A stretch of 64,000 nucleotides of DNA, taken from a virus. The translations under genes and the position numbers were made by a program. Below the pieces are notes generated by a model, which was not told the origin of the DNA, searched no databases, and saw nothing but the letters and a program-made list of their open reading frames with translations. The DNA lies in IMG/VR virus record IMGVR_UViG_3300050821_003907, positions 117,161 to 181,160 of that record; one strand, 5' to 3'. Shown here one piece after another: positions 7,932 through 15,138 of this stretch; within the stretch, counting starts at the first letter, position 1; each line of letters starts with the position of its first letter.

Positions 7932-8093
7932 CTAGGCACTCTGGAACCGTCGCACGGGTGGTGCGAAGAATGCGCCAGGCGTGTACTCATCCTCAATGTC
8001 CAGCAAGAAGCCCTGCGTTTGTATCCAGTCTTGCAGGGTCCTGTTGCTAAGACCATCACACGGGAACTCTTCATCGAACGTCGAGTCGTCCAT
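7932..8093 (-). CDS. Acidic small protein (53 aa)
   Basis: MDDSTFDEEFPCDGLSNRTL start; acidic with an aromatic centre (DWIQTQGFLLDIEDEY). It lies 28 bases ahead of the zinc-ribbon gene. Not recognised. Confidence 0.55.
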   Translation of the reverse strand: MDDSTFDEEFPCDGLSNRTLQDWIQTQGFLLDIEDEYTPGAFFAPPVRRFQSA

Positions 8094-8098
8094 GTCGT

Positions 8099-8431
8099 CT
8101 ACTTAGGTTCGTAGACAGTGACGGTCTTAGGCTTTGCCTGTACCTCTTCAAAGGTACCGTCCCAGTCGTAGCCGTAGTGAGAAGCGTAGTAACCTTCCTT
8201 GCGGAATAGCTGGTCACCGATGCGAATAACCATCCAGGCTTCCGACCCCAGGTCAGTGCCGCCGTAGTTCTCTTCACCCTTAAGGCGAACTTCCTTACCC
8301 CGCAAGGTGATGGTGTACTGATTACGACTGCCGTAGCTGCTGTACAGGTCGGAGTTCAGCTCGCCCCAGCCAACATCGTCAAGGATTTCCTGAAGAGCTT
8401 CCAGTACTTCCGCGCGTGTGTAGTCAGTCAT
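8099..8431 (-). CDS. Hypothetical protein, tandem paralogue A (110 aa)
   Basis: Similar along its length to its neighbour at 8441-8770. Both contain an IGDQLFRKEG / VGNQLFKKEG motif and end in TVYEPK. The pair probably arose by tandem duplication. The fold looks beta-rich and acidic. No family was recognised. Confidence 0.7.
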   Translation of the reverse strand: MTDYTRAEVLEALQEILDDVGWGELNSDLYSSYGSRNQYTITLRGKEVRLKGEENYGGTDLGSEAWMVIRIGDQLFRKEGYYASHYGYDWDGTFEEVQAKPKTVTVYEPK

Positions 8432-8440
8432 CAGCTTCTC

Positions 8441-8770
8441 CTAGTCGCTCTTAGGCTCGTAGACGGTGGTGTACTTCTTGGATGCCTTTACCTCAGTAAC
8501 GTCACCCTCCCATTCAGAGTCTCCATAAGAGTCAGCCCAGCCCTCCTTCTTGAAGAGCTGATTGCCCACCTCGAAGATTACGAAGTTCTCTTGCGAGTCC
8601 TGCTCGTAACCATCATAGGAACTCCCTAGCTTGGTTTCCACGATAGTGAAGGTAACAGGCTCATCGTGCAGCCAGATAGCACCGAGGTATCCGACGCCAC
8701 GCCGTGCCACCTGCTCCCAGTTGATGACTTCAGCGGCGTCCTTGACTTCAGTCAGGGAATAACTAGTCAT
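8441..8770 (-). CDS. Hypothetical protein, tandem paralogue B (109 aa)
   Basis: Paralogue of the 8099-8431 product: shared GNQLFKKEG, YGDSEWEG and TTVYEPK segments with a divergent N-terminal half. It overlaps the next upstream gene by 8 bases. Function unknown. Confidence 0.7.
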   Translation of the reverse strand: MTSYSLTEVKDAAEVINWEQVARRGVGYLGAIWLHDEPVTFTIVETKLGSSYDGYEQDSQENFVIFEVGNQLFKKEGWADSYGDSEWEGDVTEVKASKKYTTVYEPKSD

Positions 8771-9545
8771 TGACCTCTCCCGTTAGTTGCAGCTTGTGCT
8801 TGTTCTCCAGGTGCCTGCTCACGTAAGCACAGTCTGGCTTCATCAGCAAGTCCAGGTTCCGCATCAAGAACAGCGCCCATTCCCCTTTAAACAGGCTGGT
8901 AGCCGTGCGCCGTAGCGCCCAGTGGTAGGCCGCCCGTGGCGACCCCCGGTACTGCTGAGGAATCAGGATGCGCTCCAGCGCGGTCGTGTAGATTTCCTCG
9001 CGTACCAGCTTAACCTGAGTCTCGAAGTTCATCGACCAGAACTTGGTGTTGTCCACGAGTACGTCAGAGCCGTCCTGCAAGATGGCCTCGTACAGCGGGC
9101 GCTCGCCGTAGGCGACAGAATCGTGGACTGAGTCATGAACGTACTTGCGCACTACAGCGTCCGCAAAGAACTTATCAGAAGACTGGTTAAGGTTTGTTGA
9201 GTGTTTCTTGTAGTGGTCTTTCCAGACCGGCAAGACGATGTCGTACAGCTCACGGATAAACGTGCAGTTCTTACGAGACAGGAAGATGATATCGTAAGCG
9301 TGCTTGTCCCAGTCTTGCGGGCCGTTGATTTCCCAGAAGCCATGAGAAATTTTAAGCGTGTACAGTTCGTCAGGCGTAGCGATGTTACTCCACGGCCATT
9401 GTCCCAGGCGCTTATCCCAGAAGCAGTCATTGCGTCGTGCATCGAAGTTTACAGGGTAAGGACTTAGCCAGTCCCAGTCTCCGTTAGGCTCTCGGGCATC
9501 GGGAAACCAGTGCTTCAGCGCACGTGAACCTGTCAAGGTCGCCAT
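8763..9545 (-). CDS. Nucleotidyltransferase-like protein (260 aa)
   Basis: The N-terminus MATLTGSRALKHW followed by GDWDWLS resembles the GS...DxD core of minimal nucleotidyltransferase folds seen in phage proteins of unknown role. The rest is helical with many Trp/Tyr. I cannot see a full set of catalytic residues, so activity is uncertain. Soluble, complete frame. Confidence 0.6.
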   Translation of the reverse strand: MATLTGSRALKHWFPDAREPNGDWDWLSPYPVNFDARRNDCFWDKRLGQWPWSNIATPDELYTLKISHGFWEINGPQDWDKHAYDIIFLSRKNCTFIRELYDIVLPVWKDHYKKHSTNLNQSSDKFFADAVVRKYVHDSVHDSVAYGERPLYEAILQDGSDVLVDNTKFWSMNFETQVKLVREEIYTTALERILIPQQYRGSPRAAYHWALRRTATSLFKGEWALFLMRNLDLLMKPDCAYVSRHLENKHKLQLTGEVND

Positions 9546-9557
9546 CAGGCGAGTCTC

Positions 9558-9725
9558 CTATTTCTCGGCTACATTAACGATGAAGGTCTGCGTGTTGCGA
9601 AGCTTTACCTCAAACTGAAAGACATTTCCTACCTGTCCCAGGAAGTAAGTAGCCTTAACCACTGTCAATTGCTCAACCGCTGCTGCCATTACAGCGGCCA
9701 TGTCTCTTTCAGACCACTGAGCCAT
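9558..9725 (-). CDS. Small hypothetical protein (55 aa)
   Basis: MAQWSERDMAAVMAAAVEQL start; ends in FEVKLRNTQTFIVNVAEK. It directly follows the stop of the 9726-10001 gene. A short alpha/beta protein of unknown function. Confidence 0.55.
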   Translation of the reverse strand: MAQWSERDMAAVMAAAVEQLTVVKATYFLGQVGNVFQFEVKLRNTQTFIVNVAEK

Positions 9726-10001
9726 CTATCCCCCGATTTGCTCTATGAGATGCTTGATTAGGGTGCGCGCTGACTCTGATGACGCAGTTTGATGGAGTAC
9801 GAAAGGCTGTTGCGGGCCTACCACAGAAGCGCACACTTCCCAGACACCACGTGTGACGTTCTCCCTGAAGAACAAGCGGGCAATGTGGTCTACGCCGATG
9901 AAACTACCGTCAAGTGCGGGGATGAACTTCATGACCGGGACAACGCTGTCCCGGTCATGAGTATTCCCTAGTGTCCTAGCGCGTGAGACGCCGGGCCCCA
10001 T
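9726..10001 (-). CDS. Hypothetical protein with ambiguous start (91 or 68 aa)
   Basis: A start at 10001 overlaps the upstream stop as TGATG. An internal ATG at 9932 (MKFIPALDGSFIG) begins the part that looks like a folded protein. The region between encodes RARTLGNTHDRDS and contains a perfect 13-bp inverted repeat covering the internal ATG. The shorter form with a 9-codon leader peptide is an attractive alternative. Function unknown. Confidence 0.5.
   Translation of the reverse strand: MGPGVSRARTLGNTHDRDSVVPVMKFIPALDGSFIGVDHIARLFFRENVTRGVWEVCASVVGPQQPFVLHQTASSESARTLIKHLIEQIGG
9930..9959 (-). promoter_or_regulatory. 13-bp perfect hairpin over a start codon and leader peptide
   Basis: CATGACCGGGACA-ACGC-TGTCCCGGTCATG is a perfect inverted repeat. 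On the minus strand it contains a 9-codon frame (MTGTALSRS, 9929-9958) whose TGA overlaps the ATG at 9932. This is the layout of a translational attenuator, or of an operator. Which of these it is cannot be decided from sequence. Confidence 0.5.
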
Positions 10002-10294
10002 CATAGCCGGATTTCTTTGCCCCACTTAAGTTCCGCTAGGCGGAACTGAGATTGGGGCCACTCATTAGGGTGCACACGGTAAGGAACTATAGCTATGTGA
10101 TTTTCCTGCACAAGGTCATCCACGATGCCCCACGCATTGAAGTCTTCAGGAAAGAGCATAGGATAAGCCTCTACTGTGTCTTCAGCTAGACCACTCATTG
10201 CTCCCTCCTCGTATACAGGGGTGTTCTGAGCAACATAAATAACAACGGCACTCCGTCGTGCCAGTTGCAAAGTGTTTTCCCGAATGTCATCCAT
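10001..10294 (-). CDS. Hypothetical protein (97 aa)
   Basis: MDDIRENTLQLARRSAVVIY start; soluble acidic middle (GLAEDTVEAYPMLFPEDF). It overlaps the GIY-YIG-like gene by 8 bases. Not recognised. Confidence 0.65.
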   Translation of the reverse strand: MDDIRENTLQLARRSAVVIYVAQNTPVYEEGAMSGLAEDTVEAYPMLFPEDFNAWGIVDDLVQENHIAIVPYRVHPNEWPQSQFRLAELKWGKEIRL

Positions 10295-11048
10295 GATTAG
10301 CCGCCTCTCGTTTAGCTGCGATTTCTTCTTGCAACATCAGCACCGTTTCCGTAAACTTGTCTAGGTCATCTACGACAAACCACTCCGAAACGCGCATCTT
10401 ATGCGGGAAAAGATTGGGTACACCTAGGAGCGCTAGGCTGCTCTGGATATAGGCTTCTTCGGCCTGAGAAGCACCCCGCATCATGAGTACGCTCTTCGCT
10501 CCCGTGAGCCGTTCAGGATAACCGTTGCGTTTAGCTACATCTCTAGCCGATGAAGGTGTATCACGCCAACGACCGGTTGAGTAGCCTACTTTAGCTACGC
10601 CTTGTTCGGGAAATACAATCACGTATACAACGGCACCTGAAGAGTCTTCTATGTCGATAGAGGAATCCCACATAGCATTGCCGACACCTGGTTGGCCTCC
10701 AGGCTTTCGTCGCCTAGTAACATCCCGGAGGCTTCCACAACTACGGATATTTCCGGACTTAAATTCTTTAGCGACTACTGTAAATGCCGATTTTAGGCCA
10801 TTACATTCCGGGCAATTACAGACAACTTCTACACAATTACGGGAAACTTCGCCCCGCGAAGTCATAACTACACCTTTAAAGGTGTCACTAGCAGCCTCTA
10901 GGTACCCGTCAGGCTGACGGGTACCTCGGCTAATTACTATCCGGTCGCCCTTGGCGTTACTCACACCACGAATAACGCCTGACTGACCGCCTGTATTCCT
11001 TAGTGACCTAGGACATGTGTGGCGGGTCCGCCGCCATAATTCAACCAA
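10287..11048 (-). CDS. GIY-YIG-like (T5orf172-type) endonuclease (up to 253 aa)
   Basis: The C-terminal half carries VVYVIVFPEQGVAKVGYS and RW, the strand-turn-strand of the T5orf172/MUG113 branch of GIY-YIG nucleases. The N-terminal half has CNCPEC and a later SGNIRSCGSL, like the DNA-binding zinc part of many phage homing nucleases. A free-standing homing endonuclease is the likeliest role. The start is uncertain: ATG at 11048 overlaps the upstream gene by 49 bases, and a GTG near 10961 is an alternative. Confidence 0.65.
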   Translation of the reverse strand: MVELWRRTRHTCPRSLRNTGGQSGVIRGVSNAKGDRIVISRGTRQPDGYLEAASDTFKGVVMTSRGEVSRNCVEVVCNCPECNGLKSAFTVVAKEFKSGNIRSCGSLRDVTRRRKPGGQPGVGNAMWDSSIDIEDSSGAVVYVIVFPEQGVAKVGYSTGRWRDTPSSARDVAKRNGYPERLTGAKSVLMMRGASQAEEAYIQSSLALLGVPNLFPHKMRVSEWFVVDDLDKFTETVLMLQEEIAAKREAANHG

Positions 11049-11887
11049 ATTCCGAAGCCCAGCAGGAACGTGAGCACCGGGATGGCGATGAACAGCACGA
11101 CCTTCAGGACCTTGCTCTGGTTAGCCACGCGAAGCGCAGCTTCCTGCTGGTCGGTGTACTTGTCCTCAAGGTAGTCGTAACGGTGCCTGTAGTTCGGCGG
11201 GAACCACTTAGGCGGCGGGGACTTGCGGGCAAGTCGCTTCTCCGCTTGCATGGTCTGGAACGTGCCGAACACCGGAGCCAGAATTTTGTGGGCAGGAATA
11301 CCAGCGGCGATACCAATGATGGTTAGCTGCCACGAACCCTTGTTCACCCAGTCAGCAACCCACGGGTTACCGCTCTTGGTGCCCCAGTGCTCAGCGAACG
11401 CAAGCCCATGAGACAGCAGGACAATCATGACGGCAGCGACAGCAGCCGAAGCCAGGAACGCAAGGACAAGGTGTCCCAGCATCTGATGCCACTTAAGCTT
11501 CTTAACGTACTTGAAGCCCACCATGATGCCCAGCACGAGCAAAGTACCCAGGAAACCGATAAGCACATGTCGTGCGTCGTGCCGAGCAGTAACCCACCAC
11601 AACGGAGCCGACTGGCTGTGCAGCCCGAACGCCTGGTGTGCATGACCCAGGTACTTGTTGTGCAGGAGGTTCTGAACGTGAACAGGGAGACGGTCCCACG
11701 TGTCCTTCAGGCCGATGAAGGTAGTAGTAGTGTTACCATACTTAGTCTGGTACGCGACCTGCGTGACCAGGAAGTAGATGGCCGAGCCAATAGGCACAGC
11801 CACCTGCGACAGCAAGGCTCCCCACATCAGCAGCAAGCCACGGTCAGTGACCCTGAGCTTGTGCTTCTTCAGCAGTGCATCAGACAT
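11000..11887 (-). CDS. Multi-pass membrane protein (295 aa)
   Basis: At least five hydrophobic segments are visible (around 18-42, 110-130, 135-160, 185-205, 262-285). A basic cytoplasmic loop (AEKRLARKSPPPKW) lies between the last two. ATG at 11887 follows TAAGGAGTTAGC. No known transporter motif was seen. It may modify the host envelope, but that is inference. Confidence 0.7.
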   Translation of the reverse strand: MSDALLKKHKLRVTDRGLLLMWGALLSQVAVPIGSAIYFLVTQVAYQTKYGNTTTTFIGLKDTWDRLPVHVQNLLHNKYLGHAHQAFGLHSQSAPLWWVTARHDARHVLIGFLGTLLVLGIMVGFKYVKKLKWHQMLGHLVLAFLASAAVAAVMIVLLSHGLAFAEHWGTKSGNPWVADWVNKGSWQLTIIGIAAGIPAHKILAPVFGTFQTMQAEKRLARKSPPPKWFPPNYRHRYDYLEDKYTDQQEAALRVANQSKVLKVVLFIAIPVLTFLLGFGIWLNYGGGPATHVLGH

Positions 11888-11896
11888 GCTAACTCC

Positions 11897-12043
11897 TTAC
11901 CAGATAATGTAACTACGTGAACCGAACCGAAAACACAGGCCGTAATTGTCTACGGAAAAAGAGATGCCGAATGCGTAATGGTTAAGCACCGACAACTGCA
12001 ATCGTTTGCGCCTAGCCCGCAGGTCACTGGCCAGTACTTTCAT
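11897..12043 (-). CDS. Small basic protein (48 aa)
   Basis: ATG at 12043 overlaps the lipoprotein stop (TAATG) and follows GAGGGGG, a strong ribosome site. The N-terminus is basic (DLRARRKRLQ) and the rest aromatic. Function unknown. Confidence 0.6.
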   Translation of the reverse strand: MKVLASDLRARRKRLQLSVLNHYAFGISFSVDNYGLCFRFGSRSYIIW

Positions 12044-12471
12044 TACCCCCTCACAATCTTGCTACCAGTAAGCGCAGCGAACCCTAGCACGTCAGCAGGA
12101 CTGACGCTAGCCGTAGAACAGGTCCAGCCGTCTAGCCGGATGCCGCCTTGCGCGTCAAGAGTGAATCCCTTGCCGGGGTAGCAGGTCCACTTAGTGCCGT
12201 CCAGGTCAGCCACGATATAAGGAGTACCCTGCGCATCAACCTTGATGACAGGACTCAGCCCGTCCGTGCGGAACACGGACATCAGGACACCGGGCTTTAC
12301 TGGCTTAGGCTGGGGGTGAACCTTCGGGTGCTGCTGGGTTGTCGTCTTCGTGGCCGTAGGGGTCGTCGTCGGAGAAGGAATCGAGTGATGCCAGCCAGGA
12401 ACGGAACAACCGGCCAAACACGCTATAGCTCCAATCGGGATGAGAGGATAGATGAGGTTACGCAGCTTCAT
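12043..12471 (-). CDS. Lipoprotein (142 aa)
   Basis: A lipoprotein signal is clear: MKLRNLIYPLIPIGAIACLA followed by the lipobox cysteine (LAGC, Cys22). A Thr/Pro/Lys-rich linker (about 32-60) leads to a small folded domain. The start at 12471 is supported by GGAAGGAGTC and TAATG coupling. It should be exported and anchored to the outer face of the host membrane. It lies in the cluster with the glycosyltransferase and glycosidase, so a cell-surface role fits. Confidence 0.75.
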   Translation of the reverse strand: MKLRNLIYPLIPIGAIACLAGCSVPGWHHSIPSPTTTPTATKTTTQQHPKVHPQPKPVKPGVLMSVFRTDGLSPVIKVDAQGTPYIVADLDGTKWTCYPGKGFTLDAQGGIRLDGWTCSTASVSPADVLGFAALTGSKIVRG

Positions 12472-12743
12472 TAAGACTCCTTCCAGGTGTAGTGTCCTTG
12501 CCTGTCGCACTTCCTGCACCTAACGAGTCCATACTTCAACCCGCTGAGGCAGTAGTCACATACGAACATGAACTTCACGTGACCGCACTCGCACTTGAAC
12601 ATCACCCGGCAGGAAGCAAATTCTCGGCAGTCAAGGTAAGCACGTTCATCGTCGTACATGATGGTTCGTTGCATTTGACATGGTGGTGCGCTGTCGAGGG
12701 ACGGAAGCTCAAGCCTCTCAACTTCAGCTATGCTTACGCTCAC
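12471..12743 (-). CDS. Zinc-ribbon protein (90 aa)
   Basis: Starts with GTG at 12743 after AGGGGAGGATAC. The cysteine pairs CECG, CDYC and CRKC near residues 51-54, 62-65 and 76-79 indicate a zinc-binding fold. It lies immediately downstream of the glycosyltransferase gene. Function unknown. Confidence 0.65.
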   Translation of the reverse strand: MSVSIAEVERLELPSLDSAPPCQMQRTIMYDDERAYLDCREFASCRVMFKCECGHVKFMFVCDYCLSGLKYGLVRCRKCDRQGHYTWKES

Positions 12744-12754
12744 GTATCCTCCCC

Positions 12755-15115
12755 TTAAGGCTTCATTCCACGGTGTCGTCGCAGGATTCGCTTGACCATC
12801 ATCAGGCACTGCAATGCGGTCAGCACAGCCAGGATTCGCCATCCTGTGAGGAGGGTGTAGTCCTGCCACGCACCGGGAAGGTGTTGCCATGCAGTGACGA
12901 TTCCGTAGATGAACCCAATGATGAGCAGCGAGAATCCGAAAATCTTAGGACCGAAGCCCATTGACTTACCGGATTCTGCCTTCTTCTGCGCAGCCCAGCC
13001 ATCACTGCCCGTGCCTGTAAGGACCTTGAACGTCGCAACGGTCATGGACGTTGCCCGGAAGATAAGGTAAAGCTCTACCGGAACCAGCGTTGCTGCTGAT
13101 ACGACATCCAGCGGAGTCCTGTTAGGCATGCGCATTGTCTGCCGTATGTTAAGCAAGATTGCCAACGCTGGCGGAATCAGCCAGTACCAGGACCAGTCGA
13201 ACTTGTGCACGGACAACGACGCGGTTAGCATGACGGCGAACATCAGGCGCATGAACCCGTTGAATAGCAGTCCCGCTACCTGAGTAGCCAGGGTTGCCGT
13301 CCACTTGTTCAGCCCCGATGTCATGATGAGACGCGCGATGCCCTGGTCCCACTTCTGGCGCTGTGCCCAGAGGGACTTGAGGTTGTGCATGGCACCGGGG
13401 TACGCACGCGCCTCAGGGTTAACCGTGGTCTTGTAGCCAAGCCCTCGCAGGTCACCGGTGAGCTGCATGTCCTCGACCTGGCTGGAGGTGTCCCACGGGA
13501 CGCCCATGCGCTTCTCTGCCACCTTCAGCAGCGCGCTGGCACGGAACAGGCTGAGCTGACCGCCAAGGACGTAGGTGTTGCGCTTGTTGTGCAATAGCGA
13601 GTCAGTCCAGTCACTGAACTCCACCCGCTGCATGCGGACAAGCATTCCCCCCTCTTGGTGGAACGTGTAGCGTGCCATGACGCCCCCGACGTTCCGGTCC
13701 TCGCGCAGTTCCGTCTCCAGGTGCTGCAACGCATCTGGCTCAAGAACGGTGTCAGCATCGACACCCGCAATGTACTCGAAGCCTTTGTGGTGGTGTTCCC
13801 ATCCCTGGTTAAGAGCGCCGGTCTTCTTGTCGCGGTTGCCGACAGTCTCCATCACAGTCGCGCCATACTGGCGTGCGATGCCAGCGGTGTTGTCCCCGCA
13901 GTTTCCTGTGAGGATTCCCCCGGAAAGTGTGAATTCGTGTTGTTCGGGAACAACGGCACAGCCTACGGTGAGGTAGGCTTCCGTGTCTCTAACATCAGTG
14001 ACCATCCATTTGATATTCTCTGCCTTCTTCAGAGAAGCGCGGTAGGCTGTAGTTTCTTTTCCGTCACTGTAGTTTCGCACGTAAGTTTCCTCCCATCGTC
14101 CTATCACCATTAGCCCACCGAAGGGAGCGTAATCTTCTAGCCAGTCAATGATGTCTGACCTCATCGACGCAGGGTGATTAGACCCGGTGCGCTTGTTCAC
14201 GTAACCATCGGCCGCTAGATACCCGTGAGTAAATCCTGCTGCGTAGTTAGCCGTAGGGCTGATTGGTAGGTCCTTAAGATTAGCGGTGTCCTTTACGTAT
14301 AGAGTTCCTCGGTACTGCGGCGTAGCTTCAGCTTGCGACTTCACTTGACGAACTTCTTCTTCAAAGAAATCCGCCATGCGAATCTTGTCTGCGTAAAAAG
14401 AGACTCGATAAGTACGGACATTGTCTAGGTTGTGGTAAGTCTGAGTACCGTCTCCAAAAATAAACCCATGTCGAACGCCTGCACGATAATCCTCACTAGC
14501 AGTGTCGGCTGACACATCGGTAGACGTGGGAATTACATCGCCCTTCGTGATGTCAGTAACAACACCTCTTTCGGTAATCCAGCGGTGGTCGGGCGTAACT
14601 CGCACTGTCCTACGATAAGTCGTACGAGAAGGTACTCGCCATCCTTGCTTTCCGTTACGATAAGTGACGGATTGCGCGGGACCTAGTTCGACTTCTTGAA
14701 TCCTCTGAACGCCGAACTTTTTAATTTCCGCCTTTTGCCACCCACTGCTTGTTAGGATTTCTTGAACCGTACCTGCGGTTTCCCGGAAAGACTTGATGCC
14801 TTCACGAGTAAGGTACCTTTCGTCCAGAGCGAAACAGTTGTCAGCAATGACTACGATGCGGTCTGGCGTTCGCGTCTGCCGCTTAAGTGCGGTGATGGTG
14901 ATGCCGATGGAATCCTGCTCGTCGTGAGCGGGAATCATCACCAGCACGCGGCCGGTCTTGACAGCCTTAACCGGGTCACGATAGCGAATCTTGTCTACCG
15001 CACGGGAGACTTCGCCTACTAGAATGCGGGCAGACTGCTTTAGCTTCTCAGCCGGGCGAAGCCGTGGCGCTCTGGCTGCCGGGGGCTGCCACAACATTAC
15101 ATCTGTCCCTGGCAT
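12755..15115 (-). CDS. GT2 membrane polysaccharide synthase-like protein with intein (786 aa; 474 after splicing)
   Basis: The exteins form a processive family-2 glycosyltransferase of the cellulose/hyaluronan synthase type. They contain VLVMIPAHDEQDS (57-69), DAD (453-455), QVEDMQL (546-552, catalytic Asp) and QRQKW (585-589, variant of QxxRW). Five or so hydrophobic helices follow (about 605-635, 640-660, 670-690, 722-745, 755-775). Such enzymes polymerise sugar nucleotides at the membrane and export the chain. The intein lies after Asn93, inside the nucleotide-binding region, so splicing should be required for activity. The GH5 gene directly upstream suggests a polymer synthesis-and-trimming pair. 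The polymer is unknown. Confidence 0.85.
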   Translation of the reverse strand: MPGTDVMLWQPPAARAPRLRPAEKLKQSARILVGEVSRAVDKIRYRDPVKAVKTGRVLVMIPAHDEQDSIGITITALKRQTRTPDRIVVIADNCFALDERYLTREGIKSFRETAGTVQEILTSSGWQKAEIKKFGVQRIQEVELGPAQSVTYRNGKQGWRVPSRTTYRRTVRVTPDHRWITERGVVTDITKGDVIPTSTDVSADTASEDYRAGVRHGFIFGDGTQTYHNLDNVRTYRVSFYADKIRMADFFEEEVRQVKSQAEATPQYRGTLYVKDTANLKDLPISPTANYAAGFTHGYLAADGYVNKRTGSNHPASMRSDIIDWLEDYAPFGGLMVIGRWEETYVRNYSDGKETTAYRASLKKAENIKWMVTDVRDTEAYLTVGCAVVPEQHEFTLSGGILTGNCGDNTAGIARQYGATVMETVGNRDKKTGALNQGWEHHHKGFEYIAGVDADTVLEPDALQHLETELREDRNVGGVMARYTFHQEGGMLVRMQRVEFSDWTDSLLHNKRNTYVLGGQLSLFRASALLKVAEKRMGVPWDTSSQVEDMQLTGDLRGLGYKTTVNPEARAYPGAMHNLKSLWAQRQKWDQGIARLIMTSGLNKWTATLATQVAGLLFNGFMRLMFAVMLTASLSVHKFDWSWYWLIPPALAILLNIRQTMRMPNRTPLDVVSAATLVPVELYLIFRATSMTVATFKVLTGTGSDGWAAQKKAESGKSMGFGPKIFGFSLLIIGFIYGIVTAWQHLPGAWQDYTLLTGWRILAVLTALQCLMMVKRILRRHRGMKP
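13901..14836 (-). mobile_element. Intein with LAGLIDADG-type homing endonuclease (312 aa)
   Basis: The intein runs from Cys94 (CFALDERYLT) to Asn405 (GGILTGN) and is followed by Cys406. Block B appears as TPDHRW and blocks F/G as EFTLSGGILTGN. Two DOD endonuclease motifs are recognisable, GFIFGDGT and GYLAADGY, each ending in the expected acidic residue and glycine. The penultimate residue is Gly rather than the usual His. This is tolerated in some inteins but may slow splicing. Removing it restores a continuous VVIADN-CGDNTAG glycosyltransferase motif. Confidence 0.9.
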
Positions 15116-15138
15116 CTTATTTACCTTTCGCCTTATTG

